A DNA stretch of 64,000 nt from Bryopsis sp. KO-2023 (lineage: Eukaryota; Chlorophyta; Ulvophyceae; Bryopsidales; Bryopsidaceae), in NCBI GenBank assembly GCA_030272585.1, contig BSYQ01000001.1, positions 2,790,001-2,854,000 on the forward strand, in the 5' to 3' direction. Shown in pieces: positions 47,001 to 57,963 of this stretch (position 1 is its first letter; the number at the start of each line of letters is the position of its first letter). The position numbers were made by a program, and so were the translations under genes. The notes under the pieces are model-generated. The model made no database searches. It was not told the DNA's origin and saw only the letters and a program-made list of their open reading frames with translations.

Positions 47001-50000
47001 TTTAGGGACCCTCGCTTGCAGTTGTTTCAGTTTCCCAACAAGAGCCTGAAGCTTCGATACCATCATTTCACGAACCTATTAACCACATGACAGCATCAAC
47101 CATCCAATCTCACTGCTAAAAAAGATCCAAAAAGATTGCACGGAATAAATCTTTTTTTGCTTTTGATGGTATTGTCCGGGGTTGCATTTGATGAGGATCA
47201 CCTTGATCGAATTCACACACAGCCATCCGAGGTTCATGCTCTGTGGGACCTTTTCTTGGAGAACCTCCAGCTCACGAGTGTTGCTGTCGATTTCCTCGAT
47301 CACTTTTGCCAAAGTGAGCTCCTCCCCTTGATCCTGTTTTTCAAAAAATCCCACACCACACAGAATGGAATCCTAACTCAACGTCGGCCAAACAAAGTGT
47401 TAAAATCACGGGGTCTGGCTGTTCAAAGGTAGGTCAAAGAGAGAAAAACAAGAAAAGGCGACCCATTTTTCATATTGGGCTGTGTGCAGACCTCCAGATT
47501 TTTCACGTGAGCATCCACATCCAATGCTGCAAGCCACTCATATCGGCCGTACTGTTGTAAGTATGTTCGACTCGCAGCCAAGGGGTCTTCCCACATAGCC
47601 CGCACGCTCTCTCTAAGCTTGACCACCCCCGGTTCCATTGAATGGGGAGCATTCAGCTTCGGAACATGAGACCACACCAGTTTTTCCATGACAGCGGGCT
47701 CTATTTGGGGTATGCCCTGTCAACATTACGATTCATTAGACAAGTTCTAACTTCACAATTTATCGAAAAAAGTGAAGAAATTTTCACTCAAAAAATGGTA
47801 TATGTTAGCAAAGTCGATTTAACATTGCAGGAAAGAAAGAAATGGCTGGTGCACAAGCAGACTTACCTGGATGCAGGAAATGGCATGGTCGAACAACTTG
47901 ACCATTTTCTCGGGGATCACTTCCAAATCGCTGCTGTACACGAATTTGCCCTCCTTTGATGCGAGCAGCTCCACCAGAAAGAGCGGATTTTTCGGAACAG
48001 CATCAGGAAACAGCACTTCGACTTCACGAGTGTCTTCGATCTTGATCTGAGAAATCATAAGAAAAACGAACCTCGAATCGTCAAAATTAATCGCAACAGA
48101 AAGTGGTTCAATTTTTATATTTTTCAGGAGATAAAAAGTGAAACATTGCTGGACACTACTGTATCCTTCCTCCCAAATTCTTAAATTTGCATTTCACAAA
48201 ATTGGCTTCGGCGAATCGTACAACCAGCCACTCCAAGCTTCTATCCGATCATATCAAATAACACCTTGAATGATTTTCATAACTCGTCACTATCTGTGAG
48301 TGTAGATTACCTTGCATTTGGTGCTCCAACTTAAAAAGTCGTGGAATTTTGTCAGGTTCTCCTCCAAAAGGAACCTGAGCGTATCTTCCATCACGAAACG
48401 TGTGAGTGCGAGAAAACGCCTCAACTTGCTGAATTCATAAGTTTCTCGGTTGGATTCGTGCAAATTGAACCAACCCTTCCCGACATCTTTGAGGGAATGG
48501 CGAATGGCATTTTTCAAAGCCGTGCTCCAGGTGTCTTTCAGGTAGTTCGCCATCTGGATGATTTTCAGACCAAATCGATATCAGGGATAAGGTATGGTGG
48601 GGGGGTTGATTAATGTTCGGAAGAAAAAAACCAAAAAAAAATAAACGTAGATTTGTACAGATGCATTTCCAAAATTCAGGTCTCCAGGAAAAATTATCCC
48701 TATTTCACATGTTTCTTCGAAAACCAACCGAAAAGAAATGGGAAAAAGAGTGAGAAAGATGTCTCCCTATTTCACATGTTTCTTAGAAAACCGACCGGAA
48801 AAAAAATGGAAAAAAGAGTGAGAGATTGACCCCACGTTGTGCAGCAGGTGACATCTTTTTTAAAGGAAAGGGTTCCATAGAGTCCTTTCCCAGCAGAGTC
48901 TATCTGAAAGCAAGATTGGGGGGGGGGGGGGGGCTACCTGGTCGCCGGCTTGCAGCTGACTTTGCTCGAATTCATCCAGCTTGGTGCTCTTGGCAAAATG
49001 GATGTTGAACAGCTGCGTCCTCAACACTTTTTGACATTCCAGTCTGACCTTCACTATCGCAGACACCACCTCAGCTTTGGTCAGCAAAGACCGAAACGAA
49101 AACTCAGAAAATTGCTCCAAGTAGTCGTATGCCGGCAAAACCACCATGGACTTGCTGTGCGCGAATTCATCCTCCTCGATGGGGGGAATGTCAGACTCTG
49201 TCAATGGTATCATTGTGATGCATGTAGAGTTGTGGGTTTGATGGACTCGGTGGTCGAATATGATCTTGTTCATGGTCCGAGCATACTGTATGTTTATCTC
49301 ATTGATGTGTTGCGTCGTGTCCATGATTTTCTCCTTGAGGTGGCTGGAGTTCAGGGCAAACCCAATCATTCTGTTGATGGTCTCCACGGTGAGGGGGGTT
49401 ATATCATCCATGGGCATGCTGTCTACATAGAGATTGTACCTAGTCATAACCACCCCAAAAAATATAAGCGAACCCATGTTCTTTTCTCAACACCCAACCA
49501 TGAAAATCGATCGGGGAGTACGGCTGACGGCGACACACAGTGAGTTCCAAGAAGCTTTACAAAAAACCCTGCCCATCCCCACCCACTTGGCCAGCGATTC
49601 TGCCTTCCTTCGTTGCTTGTAAGCAGCTGCCACCCGTTTCGAAAAAAACGCTGGATCCTCAGCTTTGAAACAGACGTGCACGCGGGGGAGCCACCGCTTG
49701 ACACTCTCCGAATCGCTCCCAGAGCTCAAATACTCCACCAGGCATCGATTACGTTTCCCATCGTACTCCCGGACGATGCAATCCCGCCAGATACAAGACC
49801 CATCATCACAGAAATCTGCAGCTTTGGCGGGAGGTGGGGAGCCGTTCTGGCGATCGGGCACCCACTCTTGAGCCAATCGGGTTTCGAATTCCGTGTTGTC
49901 GAAGGTTTCCAGATCAAAAGGCGATTTGGAGCAAGCCATGCCCATTGCGGTGCAATCCACTCCCTCGGACATCAGCACATCATGCAGTTGTTGGGCTTCG

Positions 50001-50393
50001 TACTGACGTTTCTTCCTGAAACATTGCCCCCCCGCTCAAATTTGTTCTCTTCTTTCCACCCTCGAACAACCAATGGATGCAAGACAACCAGCGAGGGAGG
50101 ATGACATCTGTTTGTTTACAAAAATGGGGCATCAGTGTTGTTGATATCAATTTCCAAGCCATGCCCCTCACCTCTGTATTTGAACTTTTCTTGGGGTTTC
50201 ACCAGGAGCCGTAACATACGGAACCATAACTTTCGGCAGCAAATGCTCGGTACCCTTTTCTGATGTGGCTGCATGTTGATCGATGTCCCCATGCCTCTGC
50301 AATTGGAGTGCTGGTTATTACTTTCACTTTTTTTCTTTTCTTTTTTACAAGTGTCCAAAGATCACAAGCCCCATTCAATCCTTTACCACCCAT
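32081..50393 (-). CDS. Axonemal inner-arm dynein heavy chain, DNAH1-like (about 4056 aa)
   Basis: ATP-driven motor of the ciliary inner arm. The 32 exons (total 12,171 nt) are: 50393-50349, 50296-50172, 50015-49587, 49439-48938, 48553-48311, 48046-47867, 47716-47492, 47333-47202, 47075-46845, 46544-46110, 45831-45631, 45462-45156, 44927-44704, 44437-44123, 43834-43136, 42924-42708, 42455-42225, 42048-41914, 41725-41487, 41351-41073, 40883-40446, 40320-39457, 39268-38757, 38659-37903, 37762-37444, 37132-36891, 36679-35816, 35674-35058, 34904-34382, 34124-33291, 33130-32915, 32671-32081. P-loops: AAA1 GPAGTGKT (residue about 1396), AAA2 GPTMGGKT (about 1677), AAA3 GDTGTGKT (about 2025), AAA4 GVGGSGRQS (about 2375). 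The coiled-coil stalk and microtubule-binding tip are in exons 24-27 and the C-terminal cap in the last exons. The [18 protein letters not shown] start and YNLYVDSMP motif favour the DNAH1 group of single-headed dyneins. The 15-codon first exon is the least certain; the rest is continuous. Confidence 0.93.
46022..46046. repeat. 11-bp hairpin in a dynein intron
   Basis: Arms 46022-46032 (atgactaatct) and 46036-46046 pair perfectly around a 3-nt loop TCC, in the intron between exons 46544-46110 and 45831-45631. Confidence 0.75.
46630..46665. repeat. (AT)n dinucleotide repeats in a dynein intron
   Basis: Two runs of alternating AT (about 46634-46646 and 46650-46662) separated by ATCC, a simple-sequence tract in the intron before exon 46544-46110. 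Confidence 0.8.
46769..46804. repeat. Perfect 16-bp hairpin in a dynein intron
   Basis: Arms 46769-46784 and 46789-46804 are perfectly complementary (aaaaaaatcaatcc core) around a 4-nt loop GTCT. It lies just downstream (sense upstream) of the exon ending at 47075-46845, inside the intron before exon 46544-46110. It could fold in RNA or cruciform DNA. Confidence 0.8.
48696..48828. repeat. Tandem duplication (about 66 nt) in a dynein intron
   Basis: Two adjacent copies begin TCCCTATTTCACATGTTTCT, at about 48696 and about 48763. They continue with GAAAACCRACCG..., ATGG and AAAAGAGTGAGA. A few substitutions and small indels separate the copies. They sit in the 384-nt intron between exons 49439-48938 and 48553-48311. 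Confidence 0.85.
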
Positions 50394-50946
50394 TATGGAA
50401 ACTAAAATACCCTCCCAGTGGCAAGTAAAAATTATTGGGAACTACTGGGAGAAAGAGTGTAGCTCGTTTTCACACCTCAGTAATGTTCCCTGTTTGGCCC
50501 CCATTCTCTAGCCCATTCTCGCCTCCGTCAGCTTTCCTTTTTGGCACGAACCGAGCTGCACACGGTCACACGACTCCGTTTCAATCAAACCGTCGCGCGC
50601 TTCTGTCGACGATTGTTCCGCGGAAACATTCTACACCCACCTTTCGGCCTCTGGTGCAGCCCAGGCCCGGTGTAAGCCAACATCGCACCCACTCGCTAAC
50701 CAAGATGATCACACGAGACACCGTCGCGCGCGCGTCAAGAATACTCCGCAAGAGTCGTCACCGTGACGTCCGCGTCAGACCACTGTTTCTGGCAGTCAGG
50801 ATTCGATCCACCCTCTTTTTTCCACCATTAGAAATACAGCCTGATGTAAAAACTGCAGGATTCGGGTGCCCCTCAGTTAGACACACTTTCTGTTCCAGCA
50901 ACCGGGTGGTGACTTAGCAAAACAAGCACCACACATCTACCCGGAG
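50394..50946. promoter_or_regulatory. Dynein upstream region
   Basis: 553 nt between the stop codon of the LipB gene (minus) and the dynein start (minus). It must carry the dynein promoter and the LipB 3' UTR. The middle part (50560-50770) is GC-richer with many CG dinucleotides (cgcgcgcg near 50726), as expected for an active promoter. No TATA box is obvious. Confidence 0.4.
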
Positions 50947-52247
50947 TTATTCCCCAGCAAGGCCCAGTTCCTCCACTGTGACTGGCACCCCTTCTCTGTC
51001 AAAAACTTGCTCAAAACTATCCAGCAGGCCGAATCTGTACTCTTCCAGCAATTCCTGGTCGTCCATCTCCCTGGCAGCATTTTCGGATCCGACCGCAAGA
51101 GAATCCTTCACACTGGTCACAGCCCGATTGGATATTCCACATGGCACTATCATGGAGAACGGGGACAGATCCATTGCGACATTTAATGCCAATCCATGAT
51201 AGGTTACCCACCTGCACAAACACAGAATCAATGTTTCACCACCAAGAAGCCAGCTTTTAACATCCCCTTTTAGGTCAAGGGCTGCGATGCTCCATGAAGC
51301 ATAACTGTATCTGTAAAGAGGCAATGCCTACAGGATTGTTCCAGTTTGGTTTTCTGTGGGTGCCCAGTTCCTGCTATGGCCAACCGCAGACCAGAGAAAA
51401 AGACTCATTCGAGTTAGGACATGAACACAGAACCCCCCCCTGAAGATAAACCCGGACCTTTTCGCTCTGACCCCAATGGCAGCAACTTTCGATCCTTCGA
51501 CCCACACTCCAGTCAACCCAGCGATTCTTTCCCCTTGCAGTCCTGAGACCTCCATGACAGACTGGATGGCCACCTCCTCCAGCTGCCGCATGTACCAATG
51601 CAGATCGCATTTGTGCCGCTTCAAATTGATAATGGGGTACAAAACTAGCTACAATCCACATGAACAACTGTCACAATGTCCATCTGCTCGATCATCATGA
51701 GGGGTTGTTTTTTCAGCAGTTGCGAAACTTTCAACAGCAAACATCATTTCAGATGATCTGATTTTAGAGCTTGAAATCTGGGAGTGTACCTGCCCAGGGC
51801 CATGATAGGTAACTTCCCCTCCTCTTTCAGTTCTATAGAGAGGGTGGGGAGGGTCATCCGCATCAAATTTGAGATTCGATTCTGAGCTTCCAGCCCCTAG
51901 GGTGAATACAGGGGGGTGCTGCACCAGGAAAACACAGTCTGGATGCTCCACGCCATCAGGGGCCGAGCACAACAAATCGACCGTTTGTTTCTGCCAATGC
52001 CACGCCTACAAGGATAATGAGGGGGAAAGAGTTTGAAAGTCAATTTCGGTTTTTGCGTGCTGGCTTTTTTCTTTTTCTCGCTCGACGGCGCACGCACCGT
52101 TTCGTAGGGGACTGCAGTTCGAGATCGATCGACGAACAGGAATTGCTTTTCCGACGAGCACGCGAATCTCAGGTCGATCGTTCCAGCGCTGTTCGATTTT
52201 CTCGTCGTCACGGGAGCACGGTGCGGAAACGGCAGGGATAAATTCAT
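50947..52247 (-). CDS. lipB: Lipoyl(octanoyl) transferase, LipB/LIP2 type (273 aa)
   Basis: Transfers octanoyl from acyl carrier protein to lipoyl domains of 2-oxoacid dehydrogenases and the glycine cleavage H protein, the first step of lipoate synthesis in mitochondria or plastids (family knowledge). Exons: 52247-52098, 52005-51790, 51648-51458, 51211-50947; phases 0, 0, 2 close. Visible motifs: [27 protein letters not shown], the [13 protein letters not shown] signature, the catalytic Lys in [22 protein letters not shown], and the catalytic Cys in IVPCGISN. The first 40 or so residues ([20 protein letters not shown]) are basic, hydroxylated and outside the enzyme fold, consistent with an organelle transit peptide. 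The sequence resembles the plant plastid form ([14 protein letters not shown] context). The third donor is an atypical GTCCGG. Confidence 0.9.
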
Positions 52248-52703
52248 CTTTTTGCCTGAAATCCAAACTCACAGCTTTTTTCAAAGCGAAAAAATATCTT
52301 TTTCTCCTCGGAACATTGGATGGTGACTAATCTCGGGCTCCTTTCAAACTTCAGTCCTTTTCATTTCCAAGAAAGCCAACAGAACCTTTTGTGTGTTTCG
52401 AATTGCTTTCCTCCAGCAAAACTCGAAATCACACACACACACATTTGGATCGAATTTCCATGCACTGAACCAGTTCAGCCTGGATTTTCATGCTTACAAT
52501 TTCTCTGCTCCTAAGCGCCGACAAAAAGTTATGCGGATCAACCAATGAACAAGGGACCAGAGCTACCCTGGCCCAAACCTAAACAACCCATCTGCCTACA
52601 ATCCCCCAGGCCGGCTCCCTTTCGGGCCATAAATTTTTGAAATTGTGAAGTTTTCTCAAACCCCTCCTTCCCCCCCCCCCCCCAACCCTGATCTATTCCA
52701 CCC
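52248..52703. other. Intergenic gap between LipB and pfkB genes
   Basis: The 456 nt hold the LipB promoter/5' UTR (right next to 52247) and the pfkB 3' UTR. A 14-nt C run is present at about 52669-52682. No gene is seen. Confidence 0.5.
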
Positions 52704-53951
52704 CTACAGTTTCAATTTCTGGCCACCACCTATCAACTCCATGGCTGACTCCACTCCTGCCCTGATTGAACTCTGCCTCAAGATTTCGAGCACTTTTTGC
52801 CTGGATGCTACGTTTCTACCGGCCCCTTTGTTCGTGGCTGTCCCTGCTCCGACAGCATTGGCCAAAGCCAACACCCCCTGAGGATCGCATCCCCTCAAAA
52901 AACCTAGACAAACAGCTGAAGCAAAGCTGTCCCCACACCCCACCGTGTCCGAAACCTCCACCTGGTAGCCCGATGCACAGACGGGGGCTTTCTGCCTCTT
53001 CGTCTGGACCAGTGACCCATTCTTCCCATCTTTTACCACACACCATTTTGTTTCGCCCCCCGGCCTGTCCAGCACCCAATCTGCACATTTCTCAGCAGAA
53101 TTTTGACCAGTGACTGCCTGGGCTTCATCTTTTGTCATGAGCAAGACATCACTCATCGACACTATTTCCTTAAAAGCTTCCACCCCTGGCCTAGTCCCCT
53201 CCAGCAACGGGAAACACCTGGGTCCCGGGTCGAAAAATATGCTGCCCCCCGCGTTCTTGACCGTCTCGCACGTCTTGATGATGTAACCAGGACTGCACTC
53301 GTCGAAGCTGTACCCGTTCAAGAACAAGCATTTCGTTTCCTTCAAGGCGGTTTCGGTTTCTGGAGGGACAAGAGTATTTTCGTCGAAGATGGGGCCCGGC
53401 TGAATGTCATACTGGCTACAAAATGCGTGTCTGTGCTCAGGGTCGACGAGGACAAAACAAATCAAAGTGGACCCGAGCAGTAAGTGCCGGTAGTCGTCCC
53501 CGTTGAAACCATAGTCGTCCAGCGCCAGCCTGCGGAAGTCGACATCCTCTTCTTTCAACACGTCGAGCAAAAACTGACCGAAGACGTCATCCCCGACGTG
53601 CCCTACGCTCGCCGTCCTCAACCCAAGTCTCGAACCCGCGAGAAGGAAATTTGTGGCTCCACCGACTTCCCAAGCACTCTCATCAGACGGGTTCGCCAGC
53701 CACGATTCGACAATTTCCCTCTTGGTGTTAACGTCAATAACAACATCCCGGTCCGCGAACTCGTCGCCAGGGAGCTTGTCGAATGGTAAGACGACGTCTA
53801 AACATAGGTTTCCCAAAGCCACGACGTCGTGTCCGTGGGAGCTCCCGTTTCGAGAGCCGTTGAATTCCGCAGCGGCGCGGGGAACAAAGAATCTTCGGGA
53901 GGCGTTCGGAAGGGGTTGTTTCGCTGGTTTGAAGTTGACTTTCGAAAGCAT
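52704..53951 (-). CDS. pfkB-family carbohydrate/nucleoside kinase, organelle-targeted (415 aa)
   Basis: Single exon, ATG 53951 to stop 52704. A ribokinase-fold sugar or nucleoside kinase: it transfers phosphate from ATP to a small hydroxylated substrate, not identified here. Motifs: VVALGNLCLDVVLPFDKLPG at the start of the domain (about residue 44), the GG motif in WEVGGATNFLLAGSRLGL, GHVGDDVFG, and the C-terminal pfkB signature SDTVGCGDSFASAV with the catalytic Asp and anion hole, then ANAVGAGTATNKGAG. The family layout (GNLCxDxVL, GHVGDD) matches a plant group of pfkB proteins. The first 30 residues (KPAKQPLPNASRRFFVPRAAA) resemble a chloroplast or mitochondrial transit peptide with a VPRA-A cleavage-like site. 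No hydrophobic signal peptide precedes it. Confidence 0.9.
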   Translation of the reverse strand: MLSKVNFKPAKQPLPNASRRFFVPRAAAEFNGSRNGSSHGHDVVALGNLCLDVVLPFDKLPGDEFADRDVVIDVNTKREIVESWLANPSDESAWEVGGATNFLLAGSRLGLRTASVGHVGDDVFGQFLLDVLKEEDVDFRRLALDDYGFNGDDYRHLLLGSTLICFVLVDPEHRHAFCSQYDIQPGPIFDENTLVPPETETALKETKCLFLNGYSFDECSPGYIIKTCETVKNAGGSIFFDPGPRCFPLLEGTRPGVEAFKEIVSMSDVLLMTKDEAQAVTGQNSAEKCADWVLDRPGGETKWCVVKDGKNGSLVQTKRQKAPVCASGYQVEVSDTVGCGDSFASAVCLGFLRGCDPQGVLALANAVGAGTATNKGAGRNVASRQKVLEILRQSSIRAGVESAMELIGGGQKLKL

Positions 53952-54349
53952 AATACCTCAAACCAGCGCCGGGCGAGATGCAGCAAACCAGAAACGCTAA
54001 GTCCACCCCAAACTGTGGTGGGTAAATGAAGCTCCCCATTTTGCATTGGATTTTCCTCAATCTGGGAACGTGTGACCTTGGTGGAGGTGTGGGCGTTACC
54101 ATTGACATTGGCGTTATTTCGTCTGCAAACGTAACTGTCGCGCAGTAGATGACAAGACCGCAAGAAGAGTGGTGAAGATTCTAGCAGCTTCGAGCTATTG
54201 GACGTAACACACCGTCACCCTTCTCACACCTCTATAAATCACTTCACACGGTTTTCAGCACTTCGTGAAAAACTCAGTTTTCTTGAACGAACCAGTAGCA
54301 AAACTCTCTCGAGTACCTCTCCACGGTTTTTGTTTTATTTAACGACAGA
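53952..54349. promoter_or_regulatory. Divergent promoter region between pfkB and AN1 genes
   Basis: 398 nt between two oppositely oriented start codons, so it carries both promoters. A plus-strand TATAAA at 54233-54238 lies 112 nt before the AN1 gene ATG and is the best TATA candidate for that gene. Confidence 0.45.
54233..54238 (+). promoter_or_regulatory. TATA-like box
   Basis: TATAAA in the context cctcTATAAAtcac, 112 nt upstream of the AN1 gene ATG. It is the only such element in this divergent region. Confidence 0.35.
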
Positions 54350-55422
54350 ATGGCGAACTCCTCCTCGGCAGACCTCATGGATATCGGTCAACACTGCTCT
54401 GCGGCAGGCTGTGGGCAAATAGATTTTCTCCCTTTCAAATGCGACTGCTGCTCAAGGACCTTCTGTTTGGAGCACCGCACTTACGAGTCCCACAAATGCC
54501 CGAATGCTGGGTCGCGCCAGACGGAAGCATTCGTCTGTCCTCTCTGCGCGAAAGCTGTGAAAATGCGCCCTGGTCAGGACGCTAACCAGGCGTTCGCGCA
54601 ACACCAGCGCACTGGGTGCGACACCACGAATTACAACCGTGTTCACAAGAAACCGGTTTGTCCAGTGAAAGGATGCCGCGAGAAGCTGAACACGATCAAC
54701 ACATACACCTGCAAGGTTTGCGGACTGGAGGTCTGCCTCAACCATAGGCTCTCCCAGGATCACCCCTGCGAAGAAACTATCGGTGGGCCTGGTGTTTCTG
54801 TCATTGTTTCGATGCCTCTCATTCCCCCAAAAAGGTGGAGGTTTTGATTTTTAGGGGTTTTGTTTTGCAGCTGCTAGAAGAGCAGAGCAGCGAGCCAGGT
54901 GGAACCCCTTTGTCAGGACTCCTCCACAACCAGCTCAAAGAACTAGGAAACCTAACCCTCCATCTCGGCCAGTCCAATCTCGCTTGCTCCAGCAACAGGT
55001 GAATTTCACAGGACTCCGGCCTAATATTGTTTGCATTTCCCCCTGAACCGGAAGAAATGATGCTGGGTTTAGAGAGACAACAGTGTTGCAATAATGGCAT
55101 GTACAAAAGACATGCACGCATCTCTGGGGCATTGTCAGATGCTGGCAGCTGGTTTTCAATTTGATTCGATCTTTGTGTCGTCCAATAGCCATCGAGGGAT
55201 GCCAGCGGGGCAGCAGAGAGATGTCCTCAGTGTGGAGACCAATTCTCAAATATTCAGGACCTCATCCAACATGTTGAAACTCAGCACAGAATAGGTGGGG
55301 TCGCTGGCGGGCAAACCGAAGCATGTCCAAGATGTGGACAGCAATTTGCCGATCCAGTGGCTTTAGTCAAACATGTGGAGAAGGGCCGATGCGGGCGAAC
55401 GTCCGCGTGCGTGCTTTCGTAG
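54350..55422 (+). CDS. AN1-type zinc-finger protein with C-terminal C2H2-like finger (241 aa)
   Basis: Exons: 54350-54782, 54871-54998, 55258-55422; phases 1 and 0 close to TAG at 55420-55422. The first AN1 finger (residues about 14-58) has CGQIDFLPFKCDCCSRTFC, then HRTYESHKC. The second (about 100-145) has CPVKGC, TCKVCGLEVCLNHRLSQDHPC. A basic Pro/Arg-rich linker (PPQPAQRTRKPNPPSRP) leads to a C-terminal C2H2-like finger (ACPRCGQQFADPVALVKHVE, then KGRC). AN1-AN1-C2H2 order is that of plant stress-associated proteins SAP11/SAP13; AN1/ZFAND2 proteins associate with p97/Cdc48, ubiquitin and the proteasome during proteotoxic stress. Plants usually have two C2H2 fingers; only one is found here. 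An additional small exon between 54998 and 55258 is not excluded. Confidence 0.85.
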
Positions 55423-57963
55423 CGAGGGGCCTGCTTGGAGACCTGACTGAATTCACCTGTTGCTGAAATTCTTCAATTCTGGAGCTCATCCCTTTGGATT
55501 AAGAGACGGATTCGCATGGAAGCAAATGTGCTGGAAAACGAAAAACAAAGTAGGGAAAATATAAGGCCAGCAGCTGCTGGCGAAAAATGTAATCTGGGTC
55601 GCCACGGCCACAAACATGGGTGTGGTGGAATTCCGTGGCAAAACACGGCTTCTTTGATTCATGTATGGCAGTTTTGGGGACCTCCAAACAAAAGCCATCC
55701 TAGCCTCTTCTGAAGGGATTTGTATTGGGAAGCATCTGACCGCGAGTCGAATTGGATTATCAACCAAGGGTGTTATAATCATGGGTGTTTTGAGTGAATG
55801 CCCAGGGGAGTGACTGGAAGAAAAACCCATGCATTCTTCGGGTGGTGGTGGCCTGCATTTTTATTGAAGGGTAGATGTCTGGGTCGAACCATGGGCCAAT
55901 AGGCTGTGTAAATTCTATCGTGAGCTTTCCATCTTGCAGCCTCTGGTGTTGTAGTACATTAGCAGATCTTAATTTTGCAACCCCATTTGGCTGTGACTAT
56001 GTTTCCTCAAGAAATTGGCAGACGCTGGTCTATCAGAGTCGAAAGATCAAAAACCGGATAGTCATTTCAGGCACTGCGGTTTCAATCTTGGCATCGGGGT
56101 GATTCTGGCAAAGAGGCCTGAAATGAACCAGCTGGTAGCTGGGACACTCGTGGTCGAAATAGGTGCCTTCTTTTGTGCAAGGGTGATGGCTCAGCAGAGT
56201 CCATAGGGCTTGGGTGAATCGAGCCAGGATCGTTGTTTTCAATTTTTAATGTCAATGCGTGTATATCTAATGTGCTTTCCCAGCAGCTACCAACTCCCTC
56301 CCTCACAGTGTTGTTCTTACTCCCCTTGCCTTGCAGGCTGCAAGTTGCAGCACAATCCAAGAAAGGATTCGTTGCCCACTCACATTAACCTATGCGAAAA
56401 TGTAAGTGCATCCGATAGTTTTAATTCATCTTCAAGCTTCGATCCTGATAGCATCGGGATCACCAGCAACATCTCATCGCGACTTCTGAGTTTAGAATCT
56501 GAATTGGGTATGCAACATGTGATTCTTTGGAGTCCATCCCTGCTAGCAGCTAACAATCCAGCAGCATCACTTTGCTGAATCTTCTTGCCCCTCCAGTCTC
56601 TTTCTAAAAGTCCCAATTGACGGATTCCATCTGGGGAAAATACACATTCTCACGCGCAACACCTACACATGCACCTTGAGAAAGGAAAAACTTCTTCAAT
56701 TAACCACCAAATGATCACAATCTGAAATGAAACCGTTTCGGCTGTTTGGGTATGAGAGAAGCAGCCTAGCCAGGCCACTGGACCGAAGTTCTAGGAGCTT
56801 GATGTGACGCGATTAATGCCTGTACGAGAACTTCATTTATTTTATCATTGGTGGCGGCCAAAGAATTCTGAAAGAATCAGATCAATCCAGCATTTCAAAA
56901 AAGAAGAAAAAAAACCCACAGAGGTTTGTCTTGAAAGAATCAGATCAGTTCAGCTTTAAAAATTAAAAAGAAAAACCACAGAGGTTTGTCTTGAAAGAAT
57001 CAGATCAGTTCAGCTTTAAAAATAAAATAAAAAACCCACAGAGATTTGTCTTGAAAGAATCCGATCCTAGGCTGCCTCTACAATGCCCAGCTATGCCTAA
57101 GATTGCACCAAGATGGAATTCTAGCTCATGCAGGACATGTGAACATCCGAAGTTCATGAGAAAAGAAGCTCGTTGGCGTTGGGAGCTTTGCAAGCCTTTG
57201 TTGGACTGAAGAAAGGCTGGTTTTAAAACTGGTTTTGTGCGTGGGGAAGAATCTGATCGTGCGGGATGTGGGGCGCCAAGCTGGAGTTGGAGGAAACTAA
57301 TGCACTATGGGAAAAATATGTTACGGTGGGGGACCAGAATCCATCGTTCCTTTTTGAAGTGCATCCAGGAGGCCGTCGAAAAAATCAGGCCCCTATGCAT
57401 ACGACACCAAGGTAATTCCATATATGCATGAGCAGTGCACACTTTCATATCTATCCTGTTGGCTACTTTTCAACAGAGAGCTGCTCTTGTTTGAATTTTC
57501 AAAGAAAGGAAAAAAGATTGGGGGGTTCTGTAGAATACTGGTATTGCTTCTTTGAGAGGAAGGGTTGGATTTTCTTCCAGGGCTGACATCCAACAGGTAA
57601 TTGTGGCCATATGATTCGTTTTTGAACCAAATTTTGCCTCTGGCACTGTTTCACAGAAGGTTGCAAGCCCAGTACTATCACCAAATCGTTTCTGACCGAC
57701 ATGGGGCATTTGGTGGGGGGGGAACAATTCTTGTGGGATATCCTGAACATTTCATAGATCCCCAGGACAACAAGACAACGGCGAAAACACCCCCCCAATC
57801 CCATTCCCACCCACTCCCCACCCCATCCACACAGCTACGTCTCTCCTACTTTCTGTCAAAACACACTTAAAGGATTTCCTCACCATACAGTGATATAAAA
57901 AAAAACGACCCTTCCAATCTTCCTTCCCTCTCCACAATACTACTCTCAACCAACGTTCAGAAA
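55423..57963. other. Convergent intergenic region, 2.5 kb
   Basis: Lies between the ends of the AN1 gene (plus) and the P-type ATPase gene (minus). Contains a 60-nt tandem repeat (56870-57067). Isolated splice-like signals exist, for example ttgcag at about 56337 and AAT|GTAAGT near 56400, but no set of exons gives a credible protein, so a non-coding transcript is possible but unproven. Confidence 0.45.
56870..57067. repeat. 60-nt tandem repeat, about 3.3 copies
   Basis: The unit, marked by CACAGAGGTTTGTCTTGAAA then GAATCAGATCAGTTCAGCTT, recurs with exact 60-nt spacing at about 56920, 56980 and 57040. A diverged partial copy begins near 56870. Copies differ mainly in an A-rich spacer. It lies in the intergenic region. 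Confidence 0.9.

Noticed and set aside
56337-56580. Possible spliced exons in the 2.5-kb intergenic region
   Set aside because: An acceptor-like and a GTAAGT donor-like site are present, but every frame through the putative exon soon stops or lacks partners. At best it is a non-coding transcript.
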